64,000 nucleotides of DNA from Mugil cephalus. Its lineage: Eukaryota; Chordata; Actinopteri; Mugiliformes; Mugilidae. Shown piece after piece: positions 13,532 to 25,989 of the stretch. The notes under the pieces were generated by a model, which ran no database searches, was not told the DNA's origin, and saw only the letters and a list, made by a program, of their open reading frames with translations. The translations under genes were made by a program, and so were the position numbers. How positions within the stretch are numbered: the stretch's first letter is position 1; each line of letters starts with the position of its first letter. The DNA lies in NCBI RefSeq assembly GCF_022458985.1, contig NC_061782.1, positions 13,409,672 to 13,473,671 on the forward strand, in the 5' to 3' direction.

Positions 13532-14005
13532 GGCATCTCACAGCACCGGTGTGGTGTCCTCTGATCAGTGTTTAATCTCCCTTTCATGTGAATGTGATTG
13601 TTTTGAGACATAAATTTGAGCACTCTGTTTGTTTAGCTTGTATCGTATTATGGTGCACAGGCTGGTTGTGACGATACGGACCAAATGGTTGATGCAATAA
13701 TATAAATGACTTGGGATTTAAGAGACGAGGAAGAAGCTCGATGAAACACGATGCTTGTAGTTCGTCCATGTGTTAACCTCCCCAGCAGAAAAACACACAG
13801 TACTGGAGTGACATGTCTCATGAAGTAATCTAAATGAGTCAGCAGAAATTACTACTAGTAACACCTTTACGTTGAATGCAAATGTATTTTTAGACTAACT
13901 GTGATTTCTCAATGAAATGAAAACTTTTTTAATGATATAAATGATGGACACTCCAACATTGTACGAGCTACTTTGAATAAATTTAAATGAGTTCAGACAA
14001 ATGTG
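13532..14005 (+). other. pyroxd2: 3' UTR of pyroxd2 with polyadenylation signal
   Basis: AT-rich sequence after the TAA stop. A canonical AATAAA at 13976-13981 gives a UTR of about 470 nt. The cleavage site about 20 nt further on is assumed. Confidence 0.6.
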
Positions 14006-15073
14006 ATTTATTTCCCTCTTCCTCCATATAGCTTTTGTCGGTGTCTTTTACTGTAAGTTGTGCTTATTCGGCAGGCTCACATTTGAATTTTAACATAGTC
14101 TGTTCAAGCCAAATACTACGACTGCTGTGACGTGATAAAGGCCTATTTATCTTTAGGACACTGGTCAGTGTTTCCTTGTGAACATGACGCCTAAAAAACT
14201 GAATTAACGCCCGATAACAGTTTAATTTAATGTAGCTTATCTTCTGGTACATACTTTGACATTTAAGATTTACTTTATCTTCAATTGTATATATTACAGT
14301 GATAATTACACATACTGGACATTACTGTATAGGTGTTATTGCACATTGGAAATCAAACAGATTTTCAGCTATTTAGATTCTTAAAAATGGCTTGATACGT
14401 CATTGTTGACCTTGCATATTGTGTAATTCCACGCCAGGAAAAACTGAAAAAAACAACAACAAATGCATTCAAATATATCAGTTCTGCACATGTGACAGTG
14501 GTTCAGTTTATGCCAAAAGTGGCTAAGAAAGGCAATAATTAAATTGCATGATCATCATGGGGATGCTGTTTAACTGTATTGAATTGGCCAAAGTGTTGCT
14601 CTGTTTCTTTTTGCCCTCTGACTAAAATGGGGTCATCAAAACGGGGTCATCAAAATAAGCAATAATAAAAAATGTGCCAGTGCAGCACTAACCACGCCCG
14701 CCACATTGAAAACGCACTTGGATGCCATAAACCTTGTGAAGTTGAAATTTAGTGCAGGATTAAGATTAGACTGCGTTTGTTTTCACTGGTGTACCTAATG
14801 ACCTGACAGGTGAGTGTACAAATATATATTAATGTGACTTTTGTTTGTTGTTAGACCTGCCTTTTTGACTTTAATAATACATAATTAATCATATTCCATT
14901 ATTATATATTATGTTGGGATGATGAAATATTTCTATCAGTCTGTAATTTTATTGACGCATTATTTTTTAATACATGATAACAGAGATATACTGTACAAAC
15001 ACCTTTTGTTGTTCCTCGTGATAATAAGAGTTGTTCAATCATCGATAATAATAACGGTGCACTGTGCCTTTAA
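14006..15073. other. Intergenic sequence between pyroxd2 and the ttc31-like gene
   Basis: AT-rich, with no coding exon, RNA gene or recognised repeat family. A short tandem duplication of the phrase ATGGGGTCATCAAAA/ACGGGGTCATCAAAA occurs near 14625-14655. I see nothing else to annotate. Confidence 0.6.
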
Positions 15074-15103
15074 GACGTCGCTCAGGGTGGTACGACGTCG
15101 CTC
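15074..15103 (+). promoter_or_regulatory. Tandem GACGTCGCTC motif upstream of the ttc31-like gene
   Basis: The ten-base word GACGTCGCTC occurs at 15074-15083 and again at 15094-15103, exactly 20 bp apart, about 145-175 bp before the start codon. Each copy contains the GACGTC core shared with CRE/ATF sites. The repeat is seen directly; the promoter role is inferred. Confidence 0.4.
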
Positions 15104-15239
15104 TTTGACGCTCAGGAAGTGGATGAAACCACCAAAGATTCCCGCAGATTCGATACAGATTGTCCTGATGTTACAAACGTGTCCACGCTGACTTTAAACA
15201 CGTAGTTTAGATATCCCCCGCGGTATATTTGCGACGATA

Positions 15240-17837
15240 ATGCTGGATGGTTGCGCTCATGAAATTGACCAGAGATTTATACAGGCTGCTGGGACTCGGG
15301 AGCGGTAAGAAAACGCGTTCAAAACTTTCTTACAACTAACCACAAGTTAGACGGAACCCGAAAGCGATAATGGGGAAGCGTCAGCGAAGCCTTATCTAAT
15401 AGTTTGATTTATCTAGCAACATTATGTCACAATCTCGTGGCTGTCTTTGTCGCGAAGACCATCAAATTGACTTCGTGCTCAAACAATGAAGTTCCCCTCT
15501 CGCCAGTTACACCCTGGCTTGCACTACTTCCAAGTTTGCGCAGTAGGCACCATAAAGTTGTCGTAATGTCTGAAACTCTGCCACGCAGAGTTTTACATTC
15601 ACAAAGCGATTTTTTTAAAATCAAACTTATATAAAGGCCACATACTACAGGAGGTGGACCCTTTAAAGGCCACGACTATTATAATTACGTTCCCTGTAAT
15701 GCTGCGTATAGGTATGGTCGCACTGGCTCAAAAGCGAACGCCCAGTCGTCCTGTTCCAAGTGGGCATAAAGTTACGTGTCTTAAACTTTATCATGTGCTC
15801 GCGTGTTGTTCCTCTTCTTTGTTTCCCGTGCGTGTGTTTAATATCCCTGTGTTACAAGCTGGAGATCAGGTTATGGACTCTGTGAAAATTAAATTAGAAA
15901 CATCCTGGAACACCCCTTTAAGCCCTCCCACGGAAAACTGATGTTAATGACACCATATAATCTAAGTCTATTGACTATTTAAACACCACAGACAGCACAC
16001 TGCAAAGGTTTCTCCGTTCTCACGTTTCTTTGCTGTCACGGGCTGTCATTTTGCAGTTTTTCCATGCCAGCTTTTCCAACAGGTTTCCTTGTAAAACAGT
16101 TTTGCTTCTGAGCCGTTCACTGTGATTCATTTAGCATTTTGACGTTTTAATGGCGTGTAAACACCTGTGCCTCTAGTGAGTTTACAAAACCACTTAAAGA
16201 CCACTGACACGATTATGCCATCTTTCTCTTTAATGCCATGTTGAGAAAAAAAAAACAGTAAAAAAATAAAATAAATCAAAAGAGAAGTTGTGAGAAGTTT
16301 GAGTCTGTGATGATACACTGGTAATTTCCTGTGGAAAGAGCTCACCTTTCAACTCCACGCTAATTTAGGAAGTTTCCCTGAAGGGGAGAAACAGGGACTC
16401 TTTTGTTGCTTTTTGCCCAGTGACCTTGGATTTGTTAGCGGGACATTCTGTTACAGTACAGATTCAACAAAAAGCCTGATTCAGCTAAAAGGATGGAGCA
16501 GTGGTTGTCACTTGACATTTGAGCAGTGAGCCAGACGGGAACAGCTGAAACTCCTTGTGCTGTATGTTTGGATACATACTGCACTGGGAGACTCTTTATC
16601 AGAGCCAGCAAGAGGACAGTTCGTTTGCGCCAAAAAAAAAAGAAAAAAAAAAGGAAGGAACATGGAGGAATGGTTTTGGCAGCAGGATTATAGGAATATG
16701 AGCACATTCATCAGCACCGTCTGAAACGCTGACCAGAGCCTGAGAAAGAATGAGGAAGTCCATTATAAGCGTAGTATGCCTCAACTCAAAAATGCACCAA
16801 ACTCTCTTGTCAGTGCTTCACGAGTCACAACATGAGTCACTTACCAAGTATGGATTTGTCACTCTCTATAAATCTTTGCTGAGCAAATAGAAACCTGACA
16901 CTAACCTAGATTCCTGCGTGGTTTGTGTTGTCATGTATCTGCTGCCATCCTGTTCTAAAATCCACCATAGATTTTATTTGCGCACGTATGCGCAGAGAGC
17001 CCACGGTTTTCTGAGACGTTCTCATGCAGCAGTGCCTCGGGCAACTGTGCGTGCGTGCGTGTGTTTGTTACGTGTTGGCCTTGTGGCATGGGTAAAATTA
17101 GAGTAAATGTTTCTGTCTGTTAAAACTAAGAACACACATCTTGAATCAGTTTTGCTGAGCATTTCTCTGCTCCCCGTGCATATTTGTCTCATGCTGAGCA
17201 TTTCCTGGCGTAATAAGTAATAAGAAAGCATTACATAATTTTTCCTGTCTCCACCCAGTGGTTTTTAAAAAATGTAGCGCTTTGTTATCAAAGTGGTTAG
17301 ACCTGAATGTGAATGAGGAATATGTTTGTCTTCCATATGAGCAACCAACTGTGTCGTTTGGTTCAGCATTTAGGAAAAGATCCAACTGACTGGCATGCCT
17401 GTAGACGTGCAGACATGTATGGCCCCTCATCTTTGCATTACTGCAAAGTTTTTAGTCAAAGTGTTTCTGTTCTTGAACGAGACTCTTTCTTCACTTTATG
17501 AGATTTACTTTCTGCTCGCGTTTAATCTGGGTAGTTGATAGAAGGTGAAAGAAGAAGCAAAGAGGGGAATGCCATCACGCAGCCCATCTCAGGTTTCATA
17601 GCAACCAAACATTATGCACTTTCACTGTTGAAGAGCTATTCCCTTTCCACGGAGAGCGTAAGGAAATGTAATTAACCAAGTGTTGGGCATTTGAGGAACT
17701 AGGATGTTCCTGGTTCCCAAAAATTGAAAAAAAAAAAATAAAAAATCGAATAGCAGAGAGTAATCCAAACTGATGACGAGCTGTGTTTTTCTTGAAAGGC
17801 CCCGCTGTCCAGCAGCAGGAGGAGCAGATGGACTGTA
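15240..17837 (+). CDS. Overlapping upstream ORF of the ttc31-like mRNA (34 codons, spliced)
   Basis: An ATG at 15240, with A at -3, lies 7 nt before the main start codon in another frame. Read through exon 1 (to 15304) and into exon 2 (from 17799), it ends at TAG about 34 codons later, inside the main ORF. A scanning ribosome would meet it first, so it could lower translation of the main protein. Whether it is translated is not known. If a further exon exists between these two, the peptide would differ. Confidence 0.4.
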
Positions 17838-20800
17838 GCGCCGCAGCAACTGACCCAAGCAACGATGCCGTTTTGTCACAGGTAAACAAATCAGACTGAC
17901 AGGACATTCAGGGCTATATTTGTCAAGTGCAGCGTTCAACTTGTGTATGTCTCTGTTCGCTCAGGAAGCATTAAATGGAGACGAAGATTTGAGTGAGGAG
18001 GAGAAGGCCAGAAGGAAGGCAGAGCGACGCAAAGCCAAGAGGAAGGTGAGCAATCAAATCCTTCCGCCTCGTGCTTGCTATGCTATGCTTTAACTATGTG
18101 AATTCTCCTGTGCCATTTGCAAAGGGGTAAAGTCGTACATTTCTAATGTTTAAAACCCCGGGTCTGTTTCAGCGCCGCAGAAAACGTAAGAAGCAGGGAC
18201 AGATTAAGCAAAATGACAGCACTGAACAGGTAACAGTCGTATTCTATCCACATAGGATAAAGGTATGCACTGCACGTTGACCTAAATAGCTAAACATTGA
18301 TGTGGTCTGACACATTAGGATGATGATGAAGATGATGGAGGCCCAGAGTCTGAAATGGATGAGAGTGAGTCAGAAGCAGAGGCTGGCGCTGAAGAGGAGA
18401 AACAAAGGCCAGAAAAAGAGGAGAAGAAAGAGGAGAAGTCGGCAGCCTCGCACAAGTGTGTTACTCCTCCGGTCATGACTCCACCAGGAATCAAAGGACA
18501 ACAAAAGACCCAAGCCAGATCCACTGAAGAGGTAGTGGTACTATACTAGTGTATTACGTTTGAATGAAACCTCTGTTCATTAAAGAGTAACGATTAGTCG
18601 GTGTAGTATTTCCACTGAAAGCCTGTTGGCTTGTTGACCTGAATGTTGATGTATGTGTTTGGCTTTTTCTCTGTCCCACAGGAGCCTGAGTGGGATGTGA
18701 GCAGTGCCTTCTTTGCTAATGCTGCTAGCCATATCAAACCCAAAGGATCAAGTCGCAAGTCCAAAGAAAACAAGGAGAATGAGGCCAGGAGAGAGGTGAA
18801 TGAATGCTAATGGATATTTTAGGATGTGGATAGCGTGAAAGCTAGCGTCATCGCCTGTCTTGATATTTTTCTCCGTTCCAAAGTCTGATGCATGGGAAAA
18901 GTGGACTCTGGACCACAAACACTATTAATACAGTTGCTGTGTGTGCGTTCTCATGAATAGAAATAATCTGTCACTTGCAGACAAATGGAACTGACACCAC
19001 GACCAAGAAAAGTGCATCACTGACGGGTAAGGAGTGATTTCTGCAAAACCAGCCGCTTGATAGTGTTTGATGAGACAAAAACACAAAGGCCTCAAGGACG
19101 TTATTAATTACACCATCCCTTGTTCAAGCATGTCAGCGCTGCGGTCAGTCGAGGACATGGGATACGGTCTCACCACAGAATTGTTTACAAGTGTTCTTTA
19201 TGTCCTGCAGAAAAAGGGATTAAGCTGGTTCAAGAGGGACAGTACGCACAGGCAGTCAGTATGTTTACAGAAGCCATCAAATGTGACCCAAAGGATTACA
19301 GGTACATCTCCTGTGGTCAGTGTATTACTCAAGGAGTATCTGCATCTCAGACACGTGACACAGTCCTCTTTTTTTTTTTTTTTTTTAGGTTCTTTGGGAA
19401 TCGTTCTTATTGCTATTACTGCTTGGAGCAGTATCCCCAGGCCCTGGAGGATGCTGAACGCTCCATTCAGCTCTCCCCAGACTGGCCCAAGGGACACTTT
19501 CGTAAAGGCAGTGCTCTCATGGGCATGAAGGTGGGTACGGGCCGCTGTGTCCTCCGCATGTAATTGGAAAAATATCTAGTGAATAGCTTCATTCTAAAGT
19601 CCGTGCGATACAGTTAAATTTGCTCACTAATCCATGTATGTGGTTACGTTGTAGCGGTACAGTGAGGCAGAGAAGGCTATGGAGCAGGTTCTGAAATTGG
19701 ATGAAAACTGTGAGGAGGCCGTCATGGACCTTTTTAACTGCAAAGTGCTGCAGTTGATGGTAAACACATTTACATCCAAAGAGCAACATTTTTTTCCTAA
19801 AGTTGAGGGGAAACATAAAGTCATCTAAACTTTCATTCTGCAGATACTAATCATCTTGCTTATCCATTTTCCTCTATTTTGTCCTCAGGAGCTCGGTTTT
19901 GACGAAATGCAAAGTGTCGCGCTGCTGGAGAAGTTTTCGACTGTGCAGGCTGTCCTGGTGTCTGATGCTGTCAGAGGTGAGAAGGCCCAGCATTTTCTCT
20001 TTGATGAGGACCAATAAACTGTTTATTATAAGATATGTCAAAATCCCACTGCTGATTTTCTATGTATTCTATTGACTATTCTCTTTTTATGTTGCAGCAT
20101 CTGCGGGCCAAGATTCATCAGGGGTGCAACCAGGGTGGGTGATGGTTTGTCTTACATATACATATATATATTTGTTTGCATCTGAATTTGCCATTTTACC
20201 TCTTTCATTCATGGTCTTGCCCCTCTCTTTCTTTTCTAGCAGCCCTTGCCCGTCTCTGTGGGTGGGAAATGTGACAACAGAGTTAACTGAAAAACACCTA
20301 CGGGACCTTTTTAAGATGTATGATCCCGCTGTGGTTCAGTATTTGATAATCAGCAAATCAACTTCTTGTTATACAAGCCATACATTTGTCGTTTGATTGT
20401 GTTGCATTGTAGGCATGGTGAGATAGAGAGTATCCGTGTGCTGCATGAGAGGTTTTGTGCCTTCGTCAACTTTAAGAACGCCGCCATGGCAGCCCGTGCC
20501 ATGGAGAAACTAAATGTAAGTACTTGTTCGGTTTACTTCTCTCAAATTGTGTGCTCGTGTTCAAAAAGCATTGCTAGGAGTTGCAAGTATGCTTCTTTTC
20601 ACAGGGTCATTTAATTGAGAACACGCGTTTAGTAGTGCGCTATCCGGACCGTCGCGCTCCGAGGGTCCCCACCTTCCCACTTAAGACTTGTCTCCCTGTC
20701 ACACAGCAGGCAGGGGTAGCTGCTGGGTAAGAACAACTTGAGCCGCATGTGACTTCAGTCTAAGTTACTGAAATCACATAATAGAAAGCAGATTGAGTTG

Positions 20801-20976
20801 CTTTTACAGTCGATTGTGCGTTCTCTGTGTCTCTGCCCAGACCTCGAAGACGCGGCCCCGTGAATGGAGATGAGTGTTACTTCTGGAGAACCACTGGCTG
20901 CCATTTTGGGGACAAATGTCATTACAAACACATTCCCGATCAGAAAGGCAAGGACAGGAAACCCTGGCAGCCTTGA
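15247..20976 (+). CDS. TTC31-like protein: TPR repeats, RRM and C-terminal CCCH zinc finger, 16 exons
   Basis: Probably RNA-associated; its biochemical role is unknown to me. Exons: 15247-15304, 17799-17881, 17965-18045, 18173-18229, 18319-18531, 18682-18795, 18981-19026, 19211-19301, 19389-19530, 19655-19759, 19889-19976, 20098-20134, 20240-20317, 20413-20515, 20605-20726, 20841-20976. Total 1554 nt, 517 residues. Order of parts: a Lys/Arg-rich helix (60-90) like the one in TTC31, an acidic Glu/Lys tract (94-135), EWDVSSAF (~167), TPR repeats (219-330) with RFFGNRSYC as in TTC31, an RRM (377-452) with RNP2 LWVGNV and RNP1 RFCAFVNF, and a CCCH finger at C485, C493, C499 and H503 (C-x7-C-x5-C-x3-H). 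The start is the ATG whose frame joins exon 2; TAA lies upstream in frame. The exon 13 donor (AT|GTATGA) is weak but required by frame. The first exon is the least certain part. As I recall it, human TTC31 lacks the RRM and finger. Confidence 0.85.
19369..19386 (+). repeat. T18 homopolymer serving as polypyrimidine tract
   Basis: Eighteen consecutive T sit directly before the AG acceptor of exon 9 in the ttc31-like gene, with no intervening base. Homopolymers of this length change length easily, so acceptor strength could vary between individuals. Confidence 0.7.
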
Positions 20977-23090
20977 ACTTCGTTTACTCGCTGCCTCTCT
21001 GTGGTGTACTGGAATCTGGGATGCACCGGCTGTGCCAATGGAACTGGTACTCACTGGATACGGTTCTTGGGGCTAATAATATTTACTGGGGCAGAATGGA
21101 CCAGAAAAGGGTCAGGGCCAGTACTCGGGCTCTAGGTGAGAGATAGTCCCTCATGTGCTATAAGGACTGGGAGTGTGAAGGTTTTTATTCAAACTAACGA
21201 CTAGACTCGGTGATATTACTCAAGAGGAGCATCAAAATCACCCGGTGTAGCTTTTCAAATAAAAATCTTCATATCCGCAGGGCTTTATGGCACATGGTGA
21301 TCTAGTCTTTCGTTACACATAAGGAGGAAGTGAAATTTCCTTGTAATGGCTCTGCCATATACAGCGGTTTGAACGGAATCATCTCGGGCACCTTCCTACG
21401 TTAGAAATGCCTTCACAAAACAGTGTTCCTCTCCACTTCTAAAATACAGTTAATTGACCTTACAGTTTATGAACTGAGTTTAACATTTGAGGTGTACCCA
21501 TTAATCACAACTGCTCAGTCTGCAGTTAAAGCTGGGCTCCAGTGCTGCTTTTTGATAACTGTGCCAGACTTGACCACCAGACCAAAGACTAACCAAGGGG
21601 TGTACTCGGCTTTTCAGTACCTCCCCCTATGCAGATAAGGTTTTGTTTTTTAGCAAATAAGCTAGAGACCCTGATAGATGCCTTAATTCTGTGCTATGTA
21701 GCCTTAGTTTACTCTTATATAGGCAAACTGATTTAAGAGCCGCGGTCGGACTTAAAGAATTGGAAATTTAAATCCAGTGTGTATTTTACTTTACTTAAAC
21801 TGGCTGTCCATTTGTTGAAAGACTGAATACAGTCACTGCACGTCTGCTGAGCTGTGACAAACTATGGAGGACCCTCTGCCCTTCATAAACTTAGTGGCCA
21901 CACCTGACAATATTGTGCAATCCAGAAGAATGAATAGAGCTCTTATGAAGGCTGTAGTGTTCAGTATTCAGTACGTGGGGTTTTGAGAAGTTTTGTTTGA
22001 ACTTTAATTGCGGTTTTGAGGCTGACGTTTTGGTTTTATTGTTCTTGATTGCATAACATGTCAGACGTGAGGCACTTCAGCACTGCAAGTCTTTTTTTTT
22101 TTTTCCTCATCCTTAGATTATTGAGTGCACATTTTAAAAGTTCAGAGGTCTTTATGTCTATGCAAAAGGAAGGTGACGAATTGACAGTGCGCACACATTC
22201 CCAGGAGCATCTTTAAAATAAACATTTAAACTTTGAAAAGCAGTGTTTATGACCTTAGGGCCTCCACTTCAGTATTTCAGTGACCTCAAGAATCTGATGG
22301 CTCTGCATTAAAAACAGCCTCGTTCTTTCATAACTTCCAACACTAGACAGTGCTTTAAAACCCATTGACATATTTGTATCAACCACTAGACAATATTTGC
22401 AGATGTTTTAAGTCCACACTACGTTAACTAGTAAACTATGCACAGCATATAGTAAGTATTTATTTACCTATTTATACATGTTTTGTTTTCTATTTCTTCT
22501 CTTCTTCTTTTGTATAACACAACTTGGGAACTCTTTTAACATACTGGTCTTTTGTCTTGCTGTAGAACTTTATTCTTTATAAGTCAGGATCCAGCTTCAG
22601 CTTACTTTCAGCTTTAAGAGGTAAATGTTATTCAGAACCATTTGGTGCAAACACTGTCACATGCTGCACTTCTGCTTTTCATGTAATAGTTTCTGTATTG
22701 TGGCTACAACATGTTAACAAGTAATTAGATGCGAAAACTGAAGATGGCACTCGTGTCAAATTCACAGTTCTGTTTAATTGGTGCTCTTAACTTGGCTCCA
22801 CAGTGCATTTAATTTTGTAGACTTTTGTACCTGTTTTTGTTTTAACCTTCATTTTAAAATTTCATTGTATAAAAGATTTAAATTGGACGAGTTTTCCCCT
22901 TCAATGTTTGATGTGCTTTTAAGTTTCTTGACCCCATTTCAAACTATTTCAGGAAAATGTTTCTAATTGTGATACACACATTTATAGCAATAGCACTGCA
23001 ATCATTTTAATCTCCCAAATATTTTGTATTATCATTATTGCACTGCAAAAAAAAGAGTTTTATATTTAATAAACATATTTGAACCATGAA
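20977..23090 (+). other. Probable long 3' UTR of the ttc31-like gene
   Basis: AT-rich, non-coding sequence after the TGA stop. AATAAA occurs at 22217-22222 and 23068-23073, the second followed by the end of the AT-rich stretch. I place the distal end near 23090, giving a UTR of about 2.1 kb with a possible shorter form. Its extent is inferred from signals only. Confidence 0.45.
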
Positions 23091-25885
23091 CGTGAGTGTC
23101 TACGTGTGTTTTTACATGAGTTTTGTGGCAGTGGTATGTGGTTCTCCTGGCTTCCACAAGGTGGCAGAGTTGCACATGAATGCCACCAACTTAACCATCC
23201 TATGTATTACATGTACACGCCTTTTTTTTTTTTTTTTAAATCACCAGGAAGCTGTAAGTCATTTCTGGTGCTCTAAGCCCTGACATTGTAAATCAGGCTG
23301 GAGTGGAGAGGAACATGGTTACCCTCTCATCACTCGTAGGAGACACTTGTGTGGCTAGCATGAAAGACGCATAGGGATTCGGTAACCGCAGAGACTAATG
23401 GGAGATGGAATCGGTACAGAGAATGTGTGGGAAAAGCAACCACCGGTGAGGGCTCGCACTGAGAGGAACTGGGGCCTGATGCCACCTGCAAGTGCACGTG
23501 TGATGTTTAAGTGTGACCTTTCAGCGATTGGCTAAAGGAGAAACCTATATAACAAACTATAGATGTGGGAATGGTTGGTATTTGGGAGCTTCTGTATGCT
23601 AGCGGCTGAAATAAGGATATATTAAGATGTTTAAAATGATTCAGATTAAGCAGGAAAGATGCAATACTACATTGGTGGAGTACCCTTTAAAATGAACCCA
23701 GTGTTGTTTTAGTCTTTCAATGTAAAACTAACCTAGACGCCAGCATGAAATTGAGAAGTCTGAGCAGTGCTGTTATATACTGACAGGGGAAATAGATTTA
23801 AGGATGAATAGTTAACAGTAATTAAGGGGATTTTTGCTCTGATTTGTTGTAAGAACATCCAACTATATGAAAAGATTTATTTTTATCTGCGTCAGTGAAA
23901 AATGACGTATGACAAGACTCAGATTCCAAGACGAACTGAGCGGGCTATACCAGGCTAAAGTATAGCACTTTCGGCTGCATGTTTGGAGCTATAAAGTCAT
24001 GTGGATATCTGATATCTGAGGATTTCAATTATATATCAGATTTAAGCAGAATACATGCATGCAGTTTTACCTGACGGTCAATTTTGTCCCACCTTAAGAC
24101 AAAAGCCTTTGACGCTAGATCTAATGAGGTTAACCTCCACTCAGCGCTCTGCGTTCTCAAGCCCTTGACCTGCCGTCCAGTTTGAGGGACCAAGCTCCTA
24201 TGGCCGGTTTTAAAGAAAACGTGTTACGAAAGCCTGCAGAGACGGCAGTGGGGGGTGAGCACGAGGAGGTGCTGTCGTTTGAAAAGGCGCTTGTTTATTG
24301 TTGGAGAGCATGTATTTATTTCATTCCTCTACAGATTGTGGGAAAGGGCAGAGTCGACTCGGTCTGCGTAATTAGAGAGGTGGGGAGAGAGAGTGTGCTC
24401 CGCCACAGAGAGTCTCTGAGAGTCCTGTAACACACTCTCACTAGCACACAGCCCCTCTGAGCTGTGAAGTGTTGGCACGCAGGCCGGGACACCTGTCTGG
24501 TCTAGTTTAATTAGTCTGATACACAACAGCGCATCATGAATTGTAATGCCAATATATCACCCATAGTACTGTGTTTTTTCTTACCCCTAGCTGTTTTTTT
24601 TTTTTGTCTTCTCATGTCCCTTTCCTACTCCTGTCGGCCTTGGAGATCCCTCTGATTTGGACCCGCTAATAGGGGGTCTACTCTTCCTGTTCGGGTTTAC
24701 CAGTCAGGGAGGGACCACCGTCTTGCCACCCAGTCTCACCATCACTGGCACACACAAACACGTCAATTACAGCTTCAAAGGTTACACAAGCACACGTGAA
24801 CACACACATATGTAACACGTGACTCCTCCCTCGCCTCTGTGGAAATCTGCATACTGCTAAGTGTTTTCACAGTGGCACAGTGGTGGATGTTTGGCTTCCT
24901 ACCTCCCCTGTCGTAGCTGCAATTTTTCATGTCTATGAATACACCTCGCTGCCTTAGAAAGGTGCCCGCTGAGGTTTTCTTGAAAACAGAAATACAGTTT
25001 ATCAACAAAACATCCCGAGCCCAAACATTTCCACGTGGCTAAATTTGTCCCAGGTGCTCCTAAAAATGACTCCAAAGATAAATAAACACGTTTAAAACGT
25101 GTAGAAAGGCTTTGGTAGCATCTGAGAGAAACCCAAAATTGGATCAGGACCAAGCGCTGACAGCTATAAAGATGACATTTTCCTTGTTTCCTTTTTTTAT
25201 GTGCATCTATGAGTTAAATCGTTATACTTTCTCCACCACGATGATAGGTTAGGCTATAGTAATATACTCCTGGGCAGGGTTGGTATGGTATATTCTCATC
25301 AGTCACGTTCACCATAGCTACGGTGAGGCCGGGCCTTTTTTAGATCTAGTGGTTTGCGGCCATCTCAACAAGGAAATATCTACCCTGTGGTATAGGGAGC
25401 TTCTTTAAGACACTTGGAACTTGATGTTTGAAACTATTCTGGAACCGTGGCCTTTCCTGTTGGTTACATTTACACACATTCATATGACAGTTGTGTAATG
25501 CTCCGAGGATGCAGTTAGGTAAGGCACCTTCAGCCAATCAGAGAAGAGCAAATAATGAGAGAAACGTGAGACTTAGAAATAGAAATTAGTTTACAGAGAA
25601 TATTAATTACATTTCTGATAAAGGATTTAATGTCCCACCCTTATAAATTAATGCGTTATGTGGATGTGATCGGTCAGAAATAACTTCTCCATGTTTCAGA
25701 ATCCATTCATGCAAATATCCAAATTAAAAAAAAGAAGAAAAAGGAAACAAAGAATATATCAGAATGCAAAATCACACGAAAGAACTGACTTCTTTGACAT
25801 TTTTGGATTTTCATAGGGACAATGTTTGAGTCTTGTTCATCCAGGTTACTATCTAATAAACCAGCTTTAAGTAGTTAAAGTCAAT
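23091..25885. other. Intergenic sequence between the ttc31-like gene and loxl4
   Basis: No exon, RNA gene or transposon recognised. It holds poly-T runs (about 23223-23237 and 24594-24605) and a perfect 17 bp palindrome, ACACGTTTAAAACGTGT, at 25086-25102. The remaining ORFs are short and lack coding character. Confidence 0.6.
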
Positions 25886-25887
25886 AT

Positions 25888-25986
25888 GAAAGAAAGAAAG
25901 AGAGCAAGAGAGAAAGTCAGTATAGGAGGAGGGAGGCAGGGAGGGAGGCAGGGAGGGATATATGTGGAAGGAGGGAAGAAAGGAGG
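25888..25986 (+). repeat. loxl4: Purine-rich GA/GGGA tract upstream of loxl4 exon 1
   Basis: About 100 bp made almost wholly of A and G on the plus strand: GAAA repeats, then GAGA, then repeated GGGAGGCA and GGGAAGGA units. It ends just before the presumed loxl4 first exon. Such tracts can form H-DNA and are common near vertebrate promoters. Function is inferred. Confidence 0.65.
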
Positions 25987-25989
25987 TTT

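Noticed and set aside
17799..17837. Alternative frame or acceptor choices for ttc31-like exon 2
   Set aside because: Acceptors at CCAG|CAG|CAG|GAG would need exon 1 to end in phase 0, but its donor leaves one base in the main frame. Only AAAG|GC joins correctly.
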